Shown piece after piece: positions 16,757 to 26,062 of a stretch of DNA of 64,000 nt. Source of the DNA: Porticoccaceae bacterium (GTDB lineage Bacteria > Pseudomonadota > Gammaproteobacteria > Pseudomonadales > Porticoccaceae). Each line of letters opens with the position of its first letter. The first letter of the stretch is position 1. Both the position numbers and the translations under genes were made by a program. The stretch spans positions 1 to 64,000 of the forward strand of contig PABE01000152.1 of the NCBI GenBank assembly GCA_002702725.1. Reading direction: 5' to 3'. The notes under the pieces are model-generated. The model worked only from the letters and a program-made list of their open reading frames with translations, was not told the DNA's origin and ran no database searches.

Positions 16757-17413
16757 ATGGATGCATCGTTCTGGCTTCAACGTTGGCAAGCGGGCCAAAT
16801 CGGTTTCCATCTGCCGGTGGTCAATCCGCTTCTGACGCGTTTTTGGAACACCTTGGCCGTCGCCGAAGGGACTCCTGTCTGGGTTCCCCTGTGCGGCAAG
16901 AGTCAGGATATGGCCTGGCTGCACGATCGGGGCCACCCGGTGATCGGCGTCGAGATTTCCCGCACCGCTATTGAGGGCTTCGACCGTGAGCAGGCGTTGA
17001 AACTGCACTGGCAGGACATGCCGCCGTTCTCGCTGGCAACAGGTGATGGTTACCAACTGTATTGTGGCGACTATTTTGCCGTGACCCGCGGAATGCTCGA
17101 AGGGGTCGGCGCGGCGTATGACCGGGCGGCGCTGATCGCCATGCCCTCTTCGTTGCGCCGTGAGTATGTGGACCGATTCAACCGTTGCCTTGCTCCCGGT
17201 TGGCGTCTGCTGCTGATTACTCTGGACTATCCCCAGCACCAGCGTGCCGGTCCACCGTTTAGTGTCGACGATGCCGAGGTGCGGGAACTGTTCGCCGGTT
17301 GTGCAATCGAGCTGCTCGGTGATGAAGATGTGCTGCCCGATCATTCCCATTTTGCCGCCCAGGGGGTGACGGTGCTGAGGGAGCGGGTCTACGCCATCAC
17401 CGATCGCGGTTAG
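16757..17413 (+). CDS. tpm: Thiopurine S-methyltransferase
   Basis: A SAM-dependent methyltransferase of 218 residues in the bacterial TPMT family, linked to methylation of thiopurines and of selenium or tellurium compounds. It opens FWLQRWQAGQIGFHLPVVNPLL, then VWVPLCGKSQDMAWLHDRGHPVIGVEIS forms the SAM-binding strand-loop-helix (residues about 40-70). YDRAALIAMPSSLRREYVDRF and LLLITLDYPQHQRAGPPFSV complete the usual order. It stands alone after a 253-bp intergenic stretch in which I see no gene. Confidence 0.93.
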   Translation: MDASFWLQRWQAGQIGFHLPVVNPLLTRFWNTLAVAEGTPVWVPLCGKSQDMAWLHDRGHPVIGVEISRTAIEGFDREQALKLHWQDMPPFSLATGDGYQLYCGDYFAVTRGMLEGVGAAYDRAALIAMPSSLRREYVDRFNRCLAPGWRLLLITLDYPQHQRAGPPFSVDDAEVRELFAGCAIELLGDEDVLPDHSHFAAQGVTVLRERVYAITDRG

Positions 17414-17711
17414 TAATGGCTGAGGATGCCAATGGAGTTGTGATTTTGCCCATTGTTGTCTTGGGGCGTAGAGGAGGGCCAGCCCGGCCGTGGATGAACG
17501 CGGTATTAGGGCAAGACCGGCGGCTGGCGAAAATCATTAGACTTATCGCTCCCGGTCCTGTTAAAGTACGGCCTCCACGGCGCCCTTTCGGTCGGCGCCA
17601 ATGTGTCATCGGTAGTTCCTCGATCTTTCCCCTCGACACCTTTTTAACGTCTCGCCAGCGACCGTAACTGGGTATTGCCCAGGGCCGGCGGGAATCGGAG
17701 TATTTATTCAT

Positions 17712-19025
17712 ATGTCATTTCAAGACCTCGGCCTTCGCGCCGAACTGCTTCGCGCTGTGTCTGAACAGGGCTACAGCGAAGCCACCCCCATTCAGGCCCA
17801 GGCCATCCCCGTGGTACTTAAAGGTGGTGATGTACTCGCCGGTGCCCAGACCGGTACCGGCAAGACTGCCGGGTTTACCCTGCCGCTACTACAGCGGCTG
17901 AGCGAAAAACCCGCCACCGGAGGGTCGCGTCCGGTGCGTGCCCTGGTGCTGACCCCGACCCGCGAACTCGCCGCCCAGGTTGGCGAGAGCATCGATACCT
18001 ACGGCAAATACTTGCCCCTGCGTTCGACGGTGATTTTTGGCGGCGTCAATATCAATCCGCAGATCACTCAGTTGCGCAAGGGCGTCGATATACTGGTGGC
18101 GACGCCGGGGCGCCTGCTCGATCACGCCGGTCAAAAGACCGTCGACCTGTCCGGGGTGGAGATTCTGGTACTCGACGAAGCGGACCGCATGCTCGACATG
18201 GGGTTTATCCACGATATTCGCAAAGTGCTGGCGCTGTTGCCGAAAAACCGCCAGAACCTGCTGTTCTCCGCGACGTTCTCCGATGAGATCAAGCAACTGG
18301 CCGATCGCCTGCTGCGTGCCCCGGTGCTGATCGAAGTGGCCCGTCGCAACACCGCATCGGAACGGGTCGACCAGGTGGTGCATCCGGTGGACAAGGCCCG
18401 CAAGCGGGAACTGCTGTCCTACCTGATCGGCAACGGCAACTGGCAACAGGTGCTGGTCTTTACCCGCACCAAGCACGGCGCCAACCGGCTGGCGGAACAG
18501 CTCGACAAGGACGGCCTGCCCGCCGCGGCCATCCACGGCAACAAGAGCCAGGGGGCCCGCACGAGAGCACTGGCGGAATTCAAAAGCGGCAGACTGCGGG
18601 TGCTGGTGGCGACGGATATCGCCGCCCGGGGACTGGATATCGACCAGCTGCCCCATGTGGTCAATTTCGAGCTGCCCAATGTGCCGGAAGACTATGTGCA
18701 CCGCATCGGTCGCACCGGTCGCGCCGGCAACGAGGGTGAGGCGATCTCACTGGTTTGTGTCGATGAGCACAAGCTGTTGAGGGATATCGAAAACCTGCTC
18801 AAGAGGGCGGTGCCCAAGGTGGTGATCGACGGTTTTGAACCCGATCCATCCATCAAGCCGGAACCGATTCAGAACGGCCGCCGCAATGCTGGTGGCAACG
18901 GCGGTCAGCGCCGTCGCGGTTCCGCCCCCGGACAAGCCAGGGACGGAGCTCGCCAGAACCGGGCTCCAAGGGGCGACGCCGGCCGGGGTAACCGGGACCG
19001 CCAGCGCAGTGCCCGCTCCCGGTAA
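17712..19025 (+). CDS. rhlE: DEAD-box ATP-dependent RNA helicase, RhlE type
   Basis: A cytoplasmic RNA helicase of 437 residues, likely acting in ribosome assembly or RNA decay. The Q motif is near residues 22-35 ([13 protein letters not shown]). Motif I AQTGTGKT is at 45-52, PTRELA at 82-87, TPGRLLD at 131-137, DEAD at 155-158, SAT near 180, ARGLD near 302 and HRIGRTGR near 329-336. An arginine/glycine-rich basic tail of about 60 residues ([23 protein letters not shown] and so on) matches RhlE-like proteins that bind RNA. The 298 bp before it hold no gene; a weak promoter and a long 5' leader, as often seen for cold-responsive helicases, could lie there. Confidence 0.92.
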   Translation: MSFQDLGLRAELLRAVSEQGYSEATPIQAQAIPVVLKGGDVLAGAQTGTGKTAGFTLPLLQRLSEKPATGGSRPVRALVLTPTRELAAQVGESIDTYGKYLPLRSTVIFGGVNINPQITQLRKGVDILVATPGRLLDHAGQKTVDLSGVEILVLDEADRMLDMGFIHDIRKVLALLPKNRQNLLFSATFSDEIKQLADRLLRAPVLIEVARRNTASERVDQVVHPVDKARKRELLSYLIGNGNWQQVLVFTRTKHGANRLAEQLDKDGLPAAAIHGNKSQGARTRALAEFKSGRLRVLVATDIAARGLDIDQLPHVVNFELPNVPEDYVHRIGRTGRAGNEGEAISLVCVDEHKLLRDIENLLKRAVPKVVIDGFEPDPSIKPEPIQNGRRNAGGNGGQRRRGSAPGQARDGARQNRAPRGDAGRGNRDRQRSARSR

Positions 19026-19093
19026 AACCCGGTATAGCGGTTGCCTGTCAACGCCGGGACGCCCATCGGGCCCCGGCATTGGGCCATCCCGCA

Positions 19094-19447
19094 TCAGTGG
19101 AAGTAGCGCACCAGCAGTTTGCCATCCTCGAAGGTGTAGGTCTCCAGGCTGGGCAGGGTTTTTACCCCGTCCGGTGTCTGCAGGTGGTTGTGTATATAGG
19201 TCGCGGCCTCATTGCCGTTGACCAGTAACTGGATCACTTCGGTGGGGCACTTGTTGCCGTACTGTTCCCACATTTCCTGTAGTTCCTGCCAGCCGTCCTT
19301 CGCCTCTTTGCCGACGTACTGAATAGTCAGGCCATTGGGAGCAATTTTGCGGAATTCCTCCAGCATTTCCTCAAACTTGCCTTCACTCCAAAGCCGGTAC
19401 TGGGTGCGGAGGAACGTTTCGATGGTCTTCGGATCGGGATTGTTCAT
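19094..19447 (-). CDS. NTF2/SnoaL-like domain protein
   Basis: A 117-residue single-domain protein with the cone-shaped NTF2-like pattern. An N-terminal helix (TIETFLRTQYRLWSEGKFEEMLEEF) leads into strands (GLTIQYVGKEAKDGWQELQEMWEQYGN... EVIQLLVNGNEAATYIHNHLQTPDG... LPSLETYTFEDGKLLVRYFH). Such proteins are small-molecule isomerases, hydrolases or binding proteins; the ligand cannot be told. It is convergent with rhlE and divergent from the SDR gene that heads the sulfotransferase group, about 235 bp away. Confidence 0.75.
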   Translation of the reverse strand: MNNPDPKTIETFLRTQYRLWSEGKFEEMLEEFRKIAPNGLTIQYVGKEAKDGWQELQEMWEQYGNKCPTEVIQLLVNGNEAATYIHNHLQTPDGVKTLPSLETYTFEDGKLLVRYFH

Positions 19448-19681
19448 TGCCGTTTTCCTGGGGATATTATTGTGAGGGGTAAAGGCGCGGCACCTGGCTG
19501 CGAGGGCAGTCCGTGGTGCGGACAGTCAACGGATAGTAAAGTGCCCTCCAGGTGAATTCAATCGGCGCCTTGTCTGTTATTGGAGTCCTGCTGAAAAGGA
19601 ATTATGCGGTGTACTGTACGGGCTTGCCCCATTGGGGTACTGTTTGACGATAACCATAATCAGAGCTTTCGTGGAGTCGTC

Positions 19682-20623
19682 ATGTTATCCGGAGAAAAAA
19701 TTCTCGTAACCGGTGCCAGTGGGCTGGTAGGTCTGCAGGTTGCCCGATTTCTGGCGGCGGAAAATGAGGTCTGGGGGCTGGCCCGTTTCGCCAATGCCGA
19801 ACAGCGAGCCGGTGCGATAAACAGCACTGCCGGTAGCCGTGATGATGTCGACAATACCGGTATCCACGCCGTCCCCTGTGACCTTGAAAGTGGCGATTTC
19901 AGTCAGGTTCCCGATGATTTTACCTACGTACTGCACCTGGCCCACACACGCCGTGGGCTGAATGACTTTGTCGGTGCCGTACAGGTGAATGCCGTGGGTG
20001 CCGGCCACCTGTTGCATCACTGTCGCAAGGCAAAGGGAGCCCTGGTGGTATCTTCCACCGCGGTGTACTCGCCGCCGGCCGATGTCTTCCAGCCGGCGAA
20101 GGAAGACGGCGATATCGGTCGCGCTTTTGCCCCCTGGGCGCCGACCAGTCCGGTGTCCAAGGTGAGTCTTGAGGCGGTGGCCCGGTTTTGTGCCGAGGCC
20201 TTTAATCTGCCCGTCGCCCTCATGCGCCTCAATACCGTCTACGGGCCCATGGGTGGATTGCCGATAATGGATATGGACACGGTGGCGGGGGGCGGTGTCG
20301 TCAATACCTTCGCCGACCCTTATCCCCATACTCCGATTCATATCGACGACATGTGCCACCAGTTGGAAGCCTTGTTGGAGGCGGCCTCGACGCCGGCGAA
20401 TATCATCAACTGGTGCGGTGATGACGTGGTTACCCAGCGGCAATGGTGTGAATACGCAGGGACACTGTCGGGTCAGCCGGTGAATCTCGCCGTGCACCCG
20501 ATCCCCGGGGCGCCGGACGGCAATGTCAGTGACAACCAAAAACGTCTGTCCCTTACGGGTCCGGCTCGCCACCGGTTCAAAGAGGCCTTCGAGGCCATCT
20601 ATCGAGAGCGGCGCGGTGGCTAG
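19682..20623 (+). CDS. NAD-dependent epimerase/dehydratase (extended SDR), catalytic Tyr replaced
   Basis: A 313-residue extended SDR. The Rossmann motif VTGASGLVGLQVARFL is at residues 8-23. VVSSTAVYSPPADVF and VALMRLNTVYGPMGGLPIM match the family core. In the position of the usual YxxxK pair it reads APTSPVSKVSLE, so lysine is kept but serine stands four residues before it instead of tyrosine. The ATG at 19682 follows GGAG; an upstream in-frame ATG at 19604 lacks one. It is followed after 38 bp by the two sulfotransferase genes and probably belongs to that operon. Substrate unknown; the missing tyrosine suggests altered chemistry or a binding role. Confidence 0.8.
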   Translation: MLSGEKILVTGASGLVGLQVARFLAAENEVWGLARFANAEQRAGAINSTAGSRDDVDNTGIHAVPCDLESGDFSQVPDDFTYVLHLAHTRRGLNDFVGAVQVNAVGAGHLLHHCRKAKGALVVSSTAVYSPPADVFQPAKEDGDIGRAFAPWAPTSPVSKVSLEAVARFCAEAFNLPVALMRLNTVYGPMGGLPIMDMDTVAGGGVVNTFADPYPHTPIHIDDMCHQLEALLEAASTPANIINWCGDDVVTQRQWCEYAGTLSGQPVNLAVHPIPGAPDGNVSDNQKRLSLTGPARHRFKEAFEAIYRERRGG

Positions 20624-20661
20624 TTTGCCCGCTGGCCGATCACGGTAAAGGCGGGGCGCCG

Positions 20662-21864
20662 GTGATCATTCCTGCACATGCAGAAGTGCATTTGCCGTTG
20701 ACCGTCGAGGGTGTGTTACGAACGGCGGAGCATCACGCCCGGCTCAGCGACTGGGGCCGGGACCAATCCTTTCTGCTCGGCCTTGAGCGACTGGTGGCGG
20801 CAGCGGAAGCCTTTGGGCCGACCCCCGCCTTGCGCGCCGCTGCCCACAACTGGATCGTTGAGCTGCTGGTGATGCGTCTGCACATGGTGCAGGATGAGAA
20901 CCGACACCCCGAGATTCTCGCCCAGCAAATAGAAAAACCGCTGGTGGTGCTCGGGCTGCCCCGTGCCGGCACCACCATACTCTATGATCTTCTCAGTCTC
21001 GATCCTGATTCCCGCGCCCCCCGGGAATGGGAAATCGTTCGGCCATGGCCGGCGCCGGAGGTGGAATCCTTTGGCACTGACCCGCGCATCGGACAGTTGC
21101 AGGACAGCTACGACAGCATTCTGGCCATCTCGCCGGAAATGAACGATATCCACCGCCTGGACGCCACCCAGCCGGGGGAGTGCAATTCGATCATGGTGCA
21201 CCATTTCGCCAGCCCCAATTTTGCGGCGCTCCTGGCTGTGCCCGATTATGATGAATGGCTGATCAGTCTGGACAGGGTTCCCGGCCGCTATCCGGCCCAT
21301 AAACGCATTCTCCAGCAACTTCAGTGGCGCGGCCCGAAGGGGCACTGGGTGATCAAGGCGCCCGTGCACCTCCTCGACCTGGAAGGCCTGCTGGAAACCT
21401 ACCCCGACGCCCAGATGGTCTGGACCCACCGGGATCCTGTCCTCACCATGTCGTCCATTTCCAGTCATATCTACGCCCTGCAAAAGGCTTTGGGCTCGGG
21501 TATGGAGAAAGCCGACATTGGCGCAGCCCAATGGCGCAACTGGCGCAAGGCACTGCTGGCGGGGACACGCACCCGCACCGAGATTCCAGCGGTTGAACAG
21601 GCGATTCTGGATATTTCCAACCGGGACGTGATAGTCGATCCCGTCGGCACTGTAGAGCGCATCTACGCCCATTTCGACCGGCCTTTCAGCGCAGAGTTTG
21701 CCGAGGGCATCCGGCATTTTGTCCGCCACCACAAGGGCGCAGCCCGGCGCGGAAAACACCGGCACTCCCTGGAGGAATATGACCTGAATGGCGAGGTGAT
21801 CCGCCGGGAACTGGATGAGTATTATCAACGCTTTGGCCATCTGTGCCAAACCCTGGACAGATGA
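20662..21864 (+). CDS. Sulfotransferase family protein, copy 1
   Basis: A 400-residue sulfotransferase (Sulfotransfer_3-like) expected to move sulfate from PAPS to an acceptor. The 5'-phosphosulfate loop LGLPRAGTT is at residues 97-105. The 3'-phosphate region is in YPDAQMVWTHRDPVLTMSSISSHIY, with RDP and a later serine. PREWEI and RYPAHKRILQQLQWRG are family hallmarks. The start is a GTG 38 bp after the SDR stop. The next gene is a clear paralogue starting 3 bp downstream. Substrate unknown; marine relatives often sit near steroid or xenobiotic degradation genes. Confidence 0.85.
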   Translation: MIIPAHAEVHLPLTVEGVLRTAEHHARLSDWGRDQSFLLGLERLVAAAEAFGPTPALRAAAHNWIVELLVMRLHMVQDENRHPEILAQQIEKPLVVLGLPRAGTTILYDLLSLDPDSRAPREWEIVRPWPAPEVESFGTDPRIGQLQDSYDSILAISPEMNDIHRLDATQPGECNSIMVHHFASPNFAALLAVPDYDEWLISLDRVPGRYPAHKRILQQLQWRGPKGHWVIKAPVHLLDLEGLLETYPDAQMVWTHRDPVLTMSSISSHIYALQKALGSGMEKADIGAAQWRNWRKALLAGTRTRTEIPAVEQAILDISNRDVIVDPVGTVERIYAHFDRPFSAEFAEGIRHFVRHHKGAARRGKHRHSLEEYDLNGEVIRRELDEYYQRFGHLCQTLDR

Positions 21865-21867
21865 GCC

Positions 21868-23058
21868 ATGCTCAATACCCAGGTTCAGGCAAGCACCGTT
21901 CAGGAACCGCTCAGCGAAGGAGCCGTGCTGGCCGCGGCGGAGCAGGCAGCGGGGTTGTCGGACTGGGGTGCCGACCAATCCTTTCGAATCGGCCTGAAGG
22001 AGTTGCTCCGATATGCGGAAGCGTTTCACCCTTCGCCGGAATTGCGCGCCAGGACCTACAACTGGGTGGTCCAGATTCTGGTGACAAAACTGCATCTGAT
22101 CGATGATGAAAAGATTTATCCAGAGATTCTGCAGGAGCGCATCGAAAGCCCGCTGATCGTTGTCGGGCTGCCGCGCTCGGGTACCACTATACTTTTCGAT
22201 CTGCTGGCACTGGACCCCGCCAGCCGTTCCCCCCGGGAGTGGGAAATTTCCATGCCCTGGCCGGCACCGGAACAAGCCACATTTGATACCGATCCCCGCA
22301 TTGCCGCGATGCAGGCGGCCTTCGACCAGATACTCGAGGCGGCCCCGGGCATGCGCGATATCCAGCGTCTGGATGCCCGTTTGCCCGGGGAGTGCAACGC
22401 CATCATGAGCCACCATTTTGCCAGCCTTGATTTTGCCGCATTGTTGCCGGTGCCGGGTTACGACGAATGGTTTATCCGAAACCGCGTGCCGGGTCAGTAC
22501 CCGGCGCACCGGCGAATTCTCCAGCAGTTGCAGTGGCGGGGCCCCAGGGGGCGTTGGCTGTTGAAATCACCGGTCCACCTTTTCGATCTTAACGGTCTTC
22601 TGGATACCTATCCCGATGCGCAACTGGTGTGGAGCCACCGGGACCCCACCAAAACCCTGTCGTCCATTTCCAGTCATATTCATACCCTGCACACTGCGCT
22701 GGGTTCCGGTATCGGTAAAGACGCCATTGGCGCCGAACAATGGCGAAACTGGCGCACCTGTCTGGAGGCGGGATTAAAGGCCCGGGAGGAAAACCCCGCC
22801 GTCGAGGAGGCGATTTTTGATATTGCAAACCGGGATCTGCTGCGGGATCCGGTCGCCGCCATCGCGAGCATTTACGGGCATTTCAATCGCGTCTTCACCG
22901 ACCAATTCGCGGCTCGCATAGCGCATTTCATGGCCCACCACGAGGCCGCCGGGCGGGTGGGGCGGCACCGTCACTCCCTGACGGCGTTCGGACTTGATGA
23001 AAGTGATATCCGTACAACCCTGGCGCCGTATTACCAGCGCTTCGGGCAGCTGTGCTGA
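21868..23058 (+). CDS. Sulfotransferase family protein, copy 2 (tandem paralogue)
   Basis: A 396-residue paralogue of the preceding gene, alignable over the full length with more than half of positions identical by eye (for example LSDWG-DQSF, PREWEI, YPAH-RILQQLQWRGP, GAEQWRNWR, YYQRFG-LC). The PAPS loop VGLPRSGTT is at residues 99-107, with serine where copy 1 has alanine. The 3'-phosphate region is AQLVWSHRDPTKTLSSISSHIH. Tandem duplication with retained motifs suggests two acceptors or a heteromeric enzyme. It is separated from copy 1 by 3 bp and from the NTF2-like gene by about 50 bp. Confidence 0.85.
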   Translation: MLNTQVQASTVQEPLSEGAVLAAAEQAAGLSDWGADQSFRIGLKELLRYAEAFHPSPELRARTYNWVVQILVTKLHLIDDEKIYPEILQERIESPLIVVGLPRSGTTILFDLLALDPASRSPREWEISMPWPAPEQATFDTDPRIAAMQAAFDQILEAAPGMRDIQRLDARLPGECNAIMSHHFASLDFAALLPVPGYDEWFIRNRVPGQYPAHRRILQQLQWRGPRGRWLLKSPVHLFDLNGLLDTYPDAQLVWSHRDPTKTLSSISSHIHTLHTALGSGIGKDAIGAEQWRNWRTCLEAGLKAREENPAVEEAIFDIANRDLLRDPVAAIASIYGHFNRVFTDQFAARIAHFMAHHEAAGRVGRHRHSLTAFGLDESDIRTTLAPYYQRFGQLC

Positions 23059-23109
23059 GGCGTCATAACCCCTTAGAGATTGTTCACACTAATGAAACGA
23101 GGAAAAACG

Positions 23110-23622
23110 ATGGTCGACATACATTACGGGGAAGGACGCTTTCCCAAAACCCATTGTGAAGTCACTGAGGACGCCTTGAGTGGCATCGACCGGCTGCTTG
23201 CCATCGAGCAAATCAAGCGCACCAAGGCGTTCTATTGTTTCAGCATGGATGTGAAGGACTGGGATGGCTATCAGAATGTTTTTACCGATGATGCGGTACT
23301 GGAAGTCCCCTCCCACGGGGTGGGCGACGAAGAGGCGCGGGTGCAGGGGGCGCCGGCGGTGCGCAGGCACGTTCAGGACGCGGTTGACCACGTGGTGACC
23401 ACCCACCAGTGTCATACACCGATTATCGACTTTGTCGATGGGCAAACCGCCAATGTGGTCTGGGCCATGGAGGACATGCTGCGCTTCCCGGAAGGCGGCC
23501 CGGTAAAGACTTTGCACGGCTTCGGGCACTATTTCGAAACCTACAGGAAGCAGCCGGATGGCAGTTGGCGCATTGCCCACCTGCGCCTGGAGCGCCTGAG
23601 GCTGGAAATCGACGCAGACTGA
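23110..23622 (+). CDS. SnoaL/NTF2-like protein ending the sulfotransferase operon
   Basis: A 170-residue SnoaL-like domain. LLAIEQIKRTKAFYCFSMDVKDWDGYQNVFTDDAVLEVPSHG is the typical helix-strand entry (residues about 34-75). VTTHQCHTPIIDFVDGQTANVVWAMEDMLRFPEG and GFGHYFETYRKQPDGSWRIAHLRLERLRL are the later strands. This subgroup (SnoaL_4) includes ketosteroid-isomerase-like and dehydratase enzymes. The ATG at 23110 follows GAGGAAAAACG and is preferred to two upstream in-frame starts. Its place after SDR and two sulfotransferases points to modification of a hydroxylated, possibly steroid-like compound; that is inference. Confidence 0.8.
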   Translation: MVDIHYGEGRFPKTHCEVTEDALSGIDRLLAIEQIKRTKAFYCFSMDVKDWDGYQNVFTDDAVLEVPSHGVGDEEARVQGAPAVRRHVQDAVDHVVTTHQCHTPIIDFVDGQTANVVWAMEDMLRFPEGGPVKTLHGFGHYFETYRKQPDGSWRIAHLRLERLRLEIDAD

Positions 23623-23676
23623 TCCAGCCTTCATTAATTAGCCCGGGGGATCGGGTTTCTCTGCCATGGGGGGGGC

Positions 23677-24897
23677 TCAGACTGAGGCCGGGCGGCTCCT
23701 GGATAGCTTCAGGCTCAGCAGTGCCGCCATTGCCGCCAGCAGGGCCGACAGCCACAGGCAGGCGATGAGACCCGCCACCTGGAATATCCACCCGGATAGC
23801 ACTGTACCGGCCAGGCGGCCCATGGCGTTGGCCATGTAGTAAAAACCCACGTCCAGTGAAACGCCGTCCTGTCTGGCATAGCTGACGACGAGGTAACTGT
23901 GCACCGCTGAATTCACCGCGAAAACCGCGCCAAACAGCAGCAGACCGATGATCAGGGATCTTGCCGGTTCGTCGCTCAGGCCGATCACCAGGGCCAGGCA
24001 GGCCATAATGGCGGCGAGTGCCAAGGCCCAGGCAGTGGCCGTTGCGCCGTCAGGTGGCCTTGTTCTGCCGACCAGCGCCGGGGCCAGTGCCTGTACCCCG
24101 CCATAGCCGATGACCCACAACGCCAGAAACCCGCCCACGGCGCCATGTTGCCAGCCGAGGGCGCTGGACAGATATACCGGTAATGCGACGACAAACCACA
24201 CATCCCGGGCGGCGAACAGAAACAGCCGTGCAGCTGATAGCCAGTTGATGGCGGGGGTCTTGTTCAGAAGGTGGCGGAATTTCGACTTGTGGGTGGTGCG
24301 GCCCAGGTCACGCCCCAGAAAGCAGACGCTGCCCAGCCAGACCAGGGTCAGGGCTCCTGCCAGGACCGCCACCGCGCCCTTGAATCCGAGCAGGGCGAGC
24401 AGCAGGCCACCGAGGAAAAAGCCGGCCCCTTTCAAGGCGTTCTTCGAGCCTGTAAGTACCGCCACCCAGCGGTAAAGTGAGCCCTGGGCCTCGTCGGGCA
24501 CAAGCAGCTTTACCATGCTCTTGGCACTCATCTTGTTCAGATCCTTGGCGATGCCCGACAGCGCCTGGGCCGCCATAACCCAGGGGACGGTCAGCCAGTG
24601 GGTGGGTACCAGCAGCATGGCCAGAGCAGCCACCTGTAATATCAGGCCCGCGTTCATAGTGCGATTGAGACCGATATGGGTCGCCAGCCAGCCTCCCAAC
24701 AGGTTGGTGATGACCCCGAACAGTTCGTAGAACAGGAACAGCAGCGCAATATCCAGGGGGCTGTAGCCGAGCTGGTGAAAATGCAGCACCACCAGCATGC
24801 GCAGCGCGCCGTCGGTCAGGGTAAACGCCCAGTAGTTGCCGGTGATGAGCAGGTACTGGATGGTTTGCCTGTTCAAAGACAGCGAGGCGACCTTCAT
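23677..24897 (-). CDS. arsJ: Organoarsenical efflux MFS transporter ArsJ
   Basis: A 406-residue inner-membrane MFS protein with about 12 helices. The N-terminus YLLITGNYWAFTLTDGALRMLVVLHFHQLGYSPLDIALLFLFYE and the loop SGIAKDLNKMSAKSMVKLLVP are characteristic of ArsJ. The transporter exports 1-arseno-3-phosphoglycerate made by the dedicated GAPDH, which then falls apart to arsenate outside. The GAPDH gene ends 4 bp before this start and an ArsR gene heads the operon, the canonical arrangement. Confidence 0.92.
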   Translation of the reverse strand: MKVASLSLNRQTIQYLLITGNYWAFTLTDGALRMLVVLHFHQLGYSPLDIALLFLFYELFGVITNLLGGWLATHIGLNRTMNAGLILQVAALAMLLVPTHWLTVPWVMAAQALSGIAKDLNKMSAKSMVKLLVPDEAQGSLYRWVAVLTGSKNALKGAGFFLGGLLLALLGFKGAVAVLAGALTLVWLGSVCFLGRDLGRTTHKSKFRHLLNKTPAINWLSAARLFLFAARDVWFVVALPVYLSSALGWQHGAVGGFLALWVIGYGGVQALAPALVGRTRPPDGATATAWALALAAIMACLALVIGLSDEPARSLIIGLLLFGAVFAVNSAVHSYLVVSYARQDGVSLDVGFYYMANAMGRLAGTVLSGWIFQVAGLIACLWLSALLAAMAALLSLKLSRSRPASV

Positions 24898-24901
24898 TTG
24901 C

Positions 24902-25903
24902 TCAGCCAGCGACCTTCTCCACCAGTTCCAGCACCCGGTTCACATAGCCCCACTCGTTGTCGTACCAGGCGTAGATTTTTATCTGGGTGCCGTTGATCAC
25001 CAGTGTCGAGAGGGCGTCGATCACACTTGAACGGGGATCGGTTTTGTAGTCCACCGAAACCAGGGGTCGCTCCTCATAGCCGAGGATGCCTTTCAGTGGC
25101 CCATTCGCCGCGGCTTTGAGCAAGGCGTTGACCTCCTCTGCGGTGGTGCCTTTGGTGACCTCAAACACGCAGTCGGTGAGGGAGGCGTTGGCCAATGGCA
25201 CGCGCACAGCGTGGCCGTTGAGGCGGCCTTTCAGTTCCGGAAAGATGTCGGTGATCGCGGTGGCGGAGCCTGTGGTGGTCGGAATCAGGCTGATGCTCGA
25301 CGCCCGTGCCCGGCGCAGATCCTTATGCGGCGTATCCAGAATGCTCTGGGTATTGGTGATGTCATGGATAGTGGTAATCGAACCGTGGCGGATGCCGAGG
25401 TTTTCATGGATAACCTTGACCACCGGCGCCAGGCAGTTTGTGGTGCAGGAGGCCGCGGTGACGATATCGTGCCGGTGGGGATCGAAACGGTGGTCATTGA
25501 CCCCCATGACAATATTGAGCACGCCGCTTTCCTTGACCGGTGCGGTTACCACCACACGTTTCACCCCCTGATCCAGGTAGGCCTGCAGCTGCGCCCGGGC
25601 TTTCGCTTTGCCGGAGGCCTCGATCACGACGTCGCAGGCCGCCCAGTCGGTATCCCCAATCGCGTCGTTGTCGGAGAAGGTGATCCGGTGGCCCTCCACC
25701 ATTAAACCAGCACTGTCAGCCTGCGCCTCCCGGTGCCAGCGGCCATGTACGGAGTCGAAATTGAGCAGATGGGCGAAGGTGCCGGCATCCCCGGCGGGAT
25801 CGTTAATGTGCACGAACTGCGCCCGAGGGTTGCCCCAGCCGGCGCGCAGAGCCAGCCGCCCCATGCGACCGAAGCCGTTAATGCCTATTTTGATCGGATT
25901 CAT
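24902..25903 (-). CDS. ArsJ-associated glyceraldehyde-3-phosphate dehydrogenase
   Basis: A 333-residue GAPDH. The NAD-binding start [16 protein letters not shown] and the catalytic Cys153 in ASCTTNC are intact. It uses arsenate in place of phosphate to make 1-arseno-3-phosphoglycerate, the ArsJ substrate. The ATG at 25903 follows AGGTATCGCAA; a longer proline-rich frame upstream is unlikely. It lies in an operon between arsR and arsJ. A housekeeping GAPDH role is not excluded by sequence, but the context strongly favours arsenic resistance. Confidence 0.92.
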   Translation of the reverse strand: MNPIKIGINGFGRMGRLALRAGWGNPRAQFVHINDPAGDAGTFAHLLNFDSVHGRWHREAQADSAGLMVEGHRITFSDNDAIGDTDWAACDVVIEASGKAKARAQLQAYLDQGVKRVVVTAPVKESGVLNIVMGVNDHRFDPHRHDIVTAASCTTNCLAPVVKVIHENLGIRHGSITTIHDITNTQSILDTPHKDLRRARASSISLIPTTTGSATAITDIFPELKGRLNGHAVRVPLANASLTDCVFEVTKGTTAEEVNALLKAAANGPLKGILGYEERPLVSVDYKTDPRSSVIDALSTLVINGTQIKIYAWYDNEWGYVNRVLELVEKVAG

Positions 25904-26062
25904 TTGCGATACCTCAGGGGTTGGCGGAGGTGTTGGTGATACCACGTTTAATATCCATGCGACGCAGGGCTGCGCAGACAGGCCGATGGCTCGTCCCGTG
26001 AACGACCGACATTGCGGCTGCGTGTTGTGTCACCGCCCCGGTGTAGCGATCAACACCGGTTC

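Noticed and set aside
17416-17667. An 83-codon plus-strand frame ahead of the RhlE helicase
   Set aside because: No ribosome site, no domain and skewed composition. The region is better taken as leader or intergenic.
20716-22509. A 597-codon minus-strand frame opposite the two sulfotransferases
   Set aside because: It is antisense to two full-length proteins with motifs and to their operon, and has no recognisable domain.
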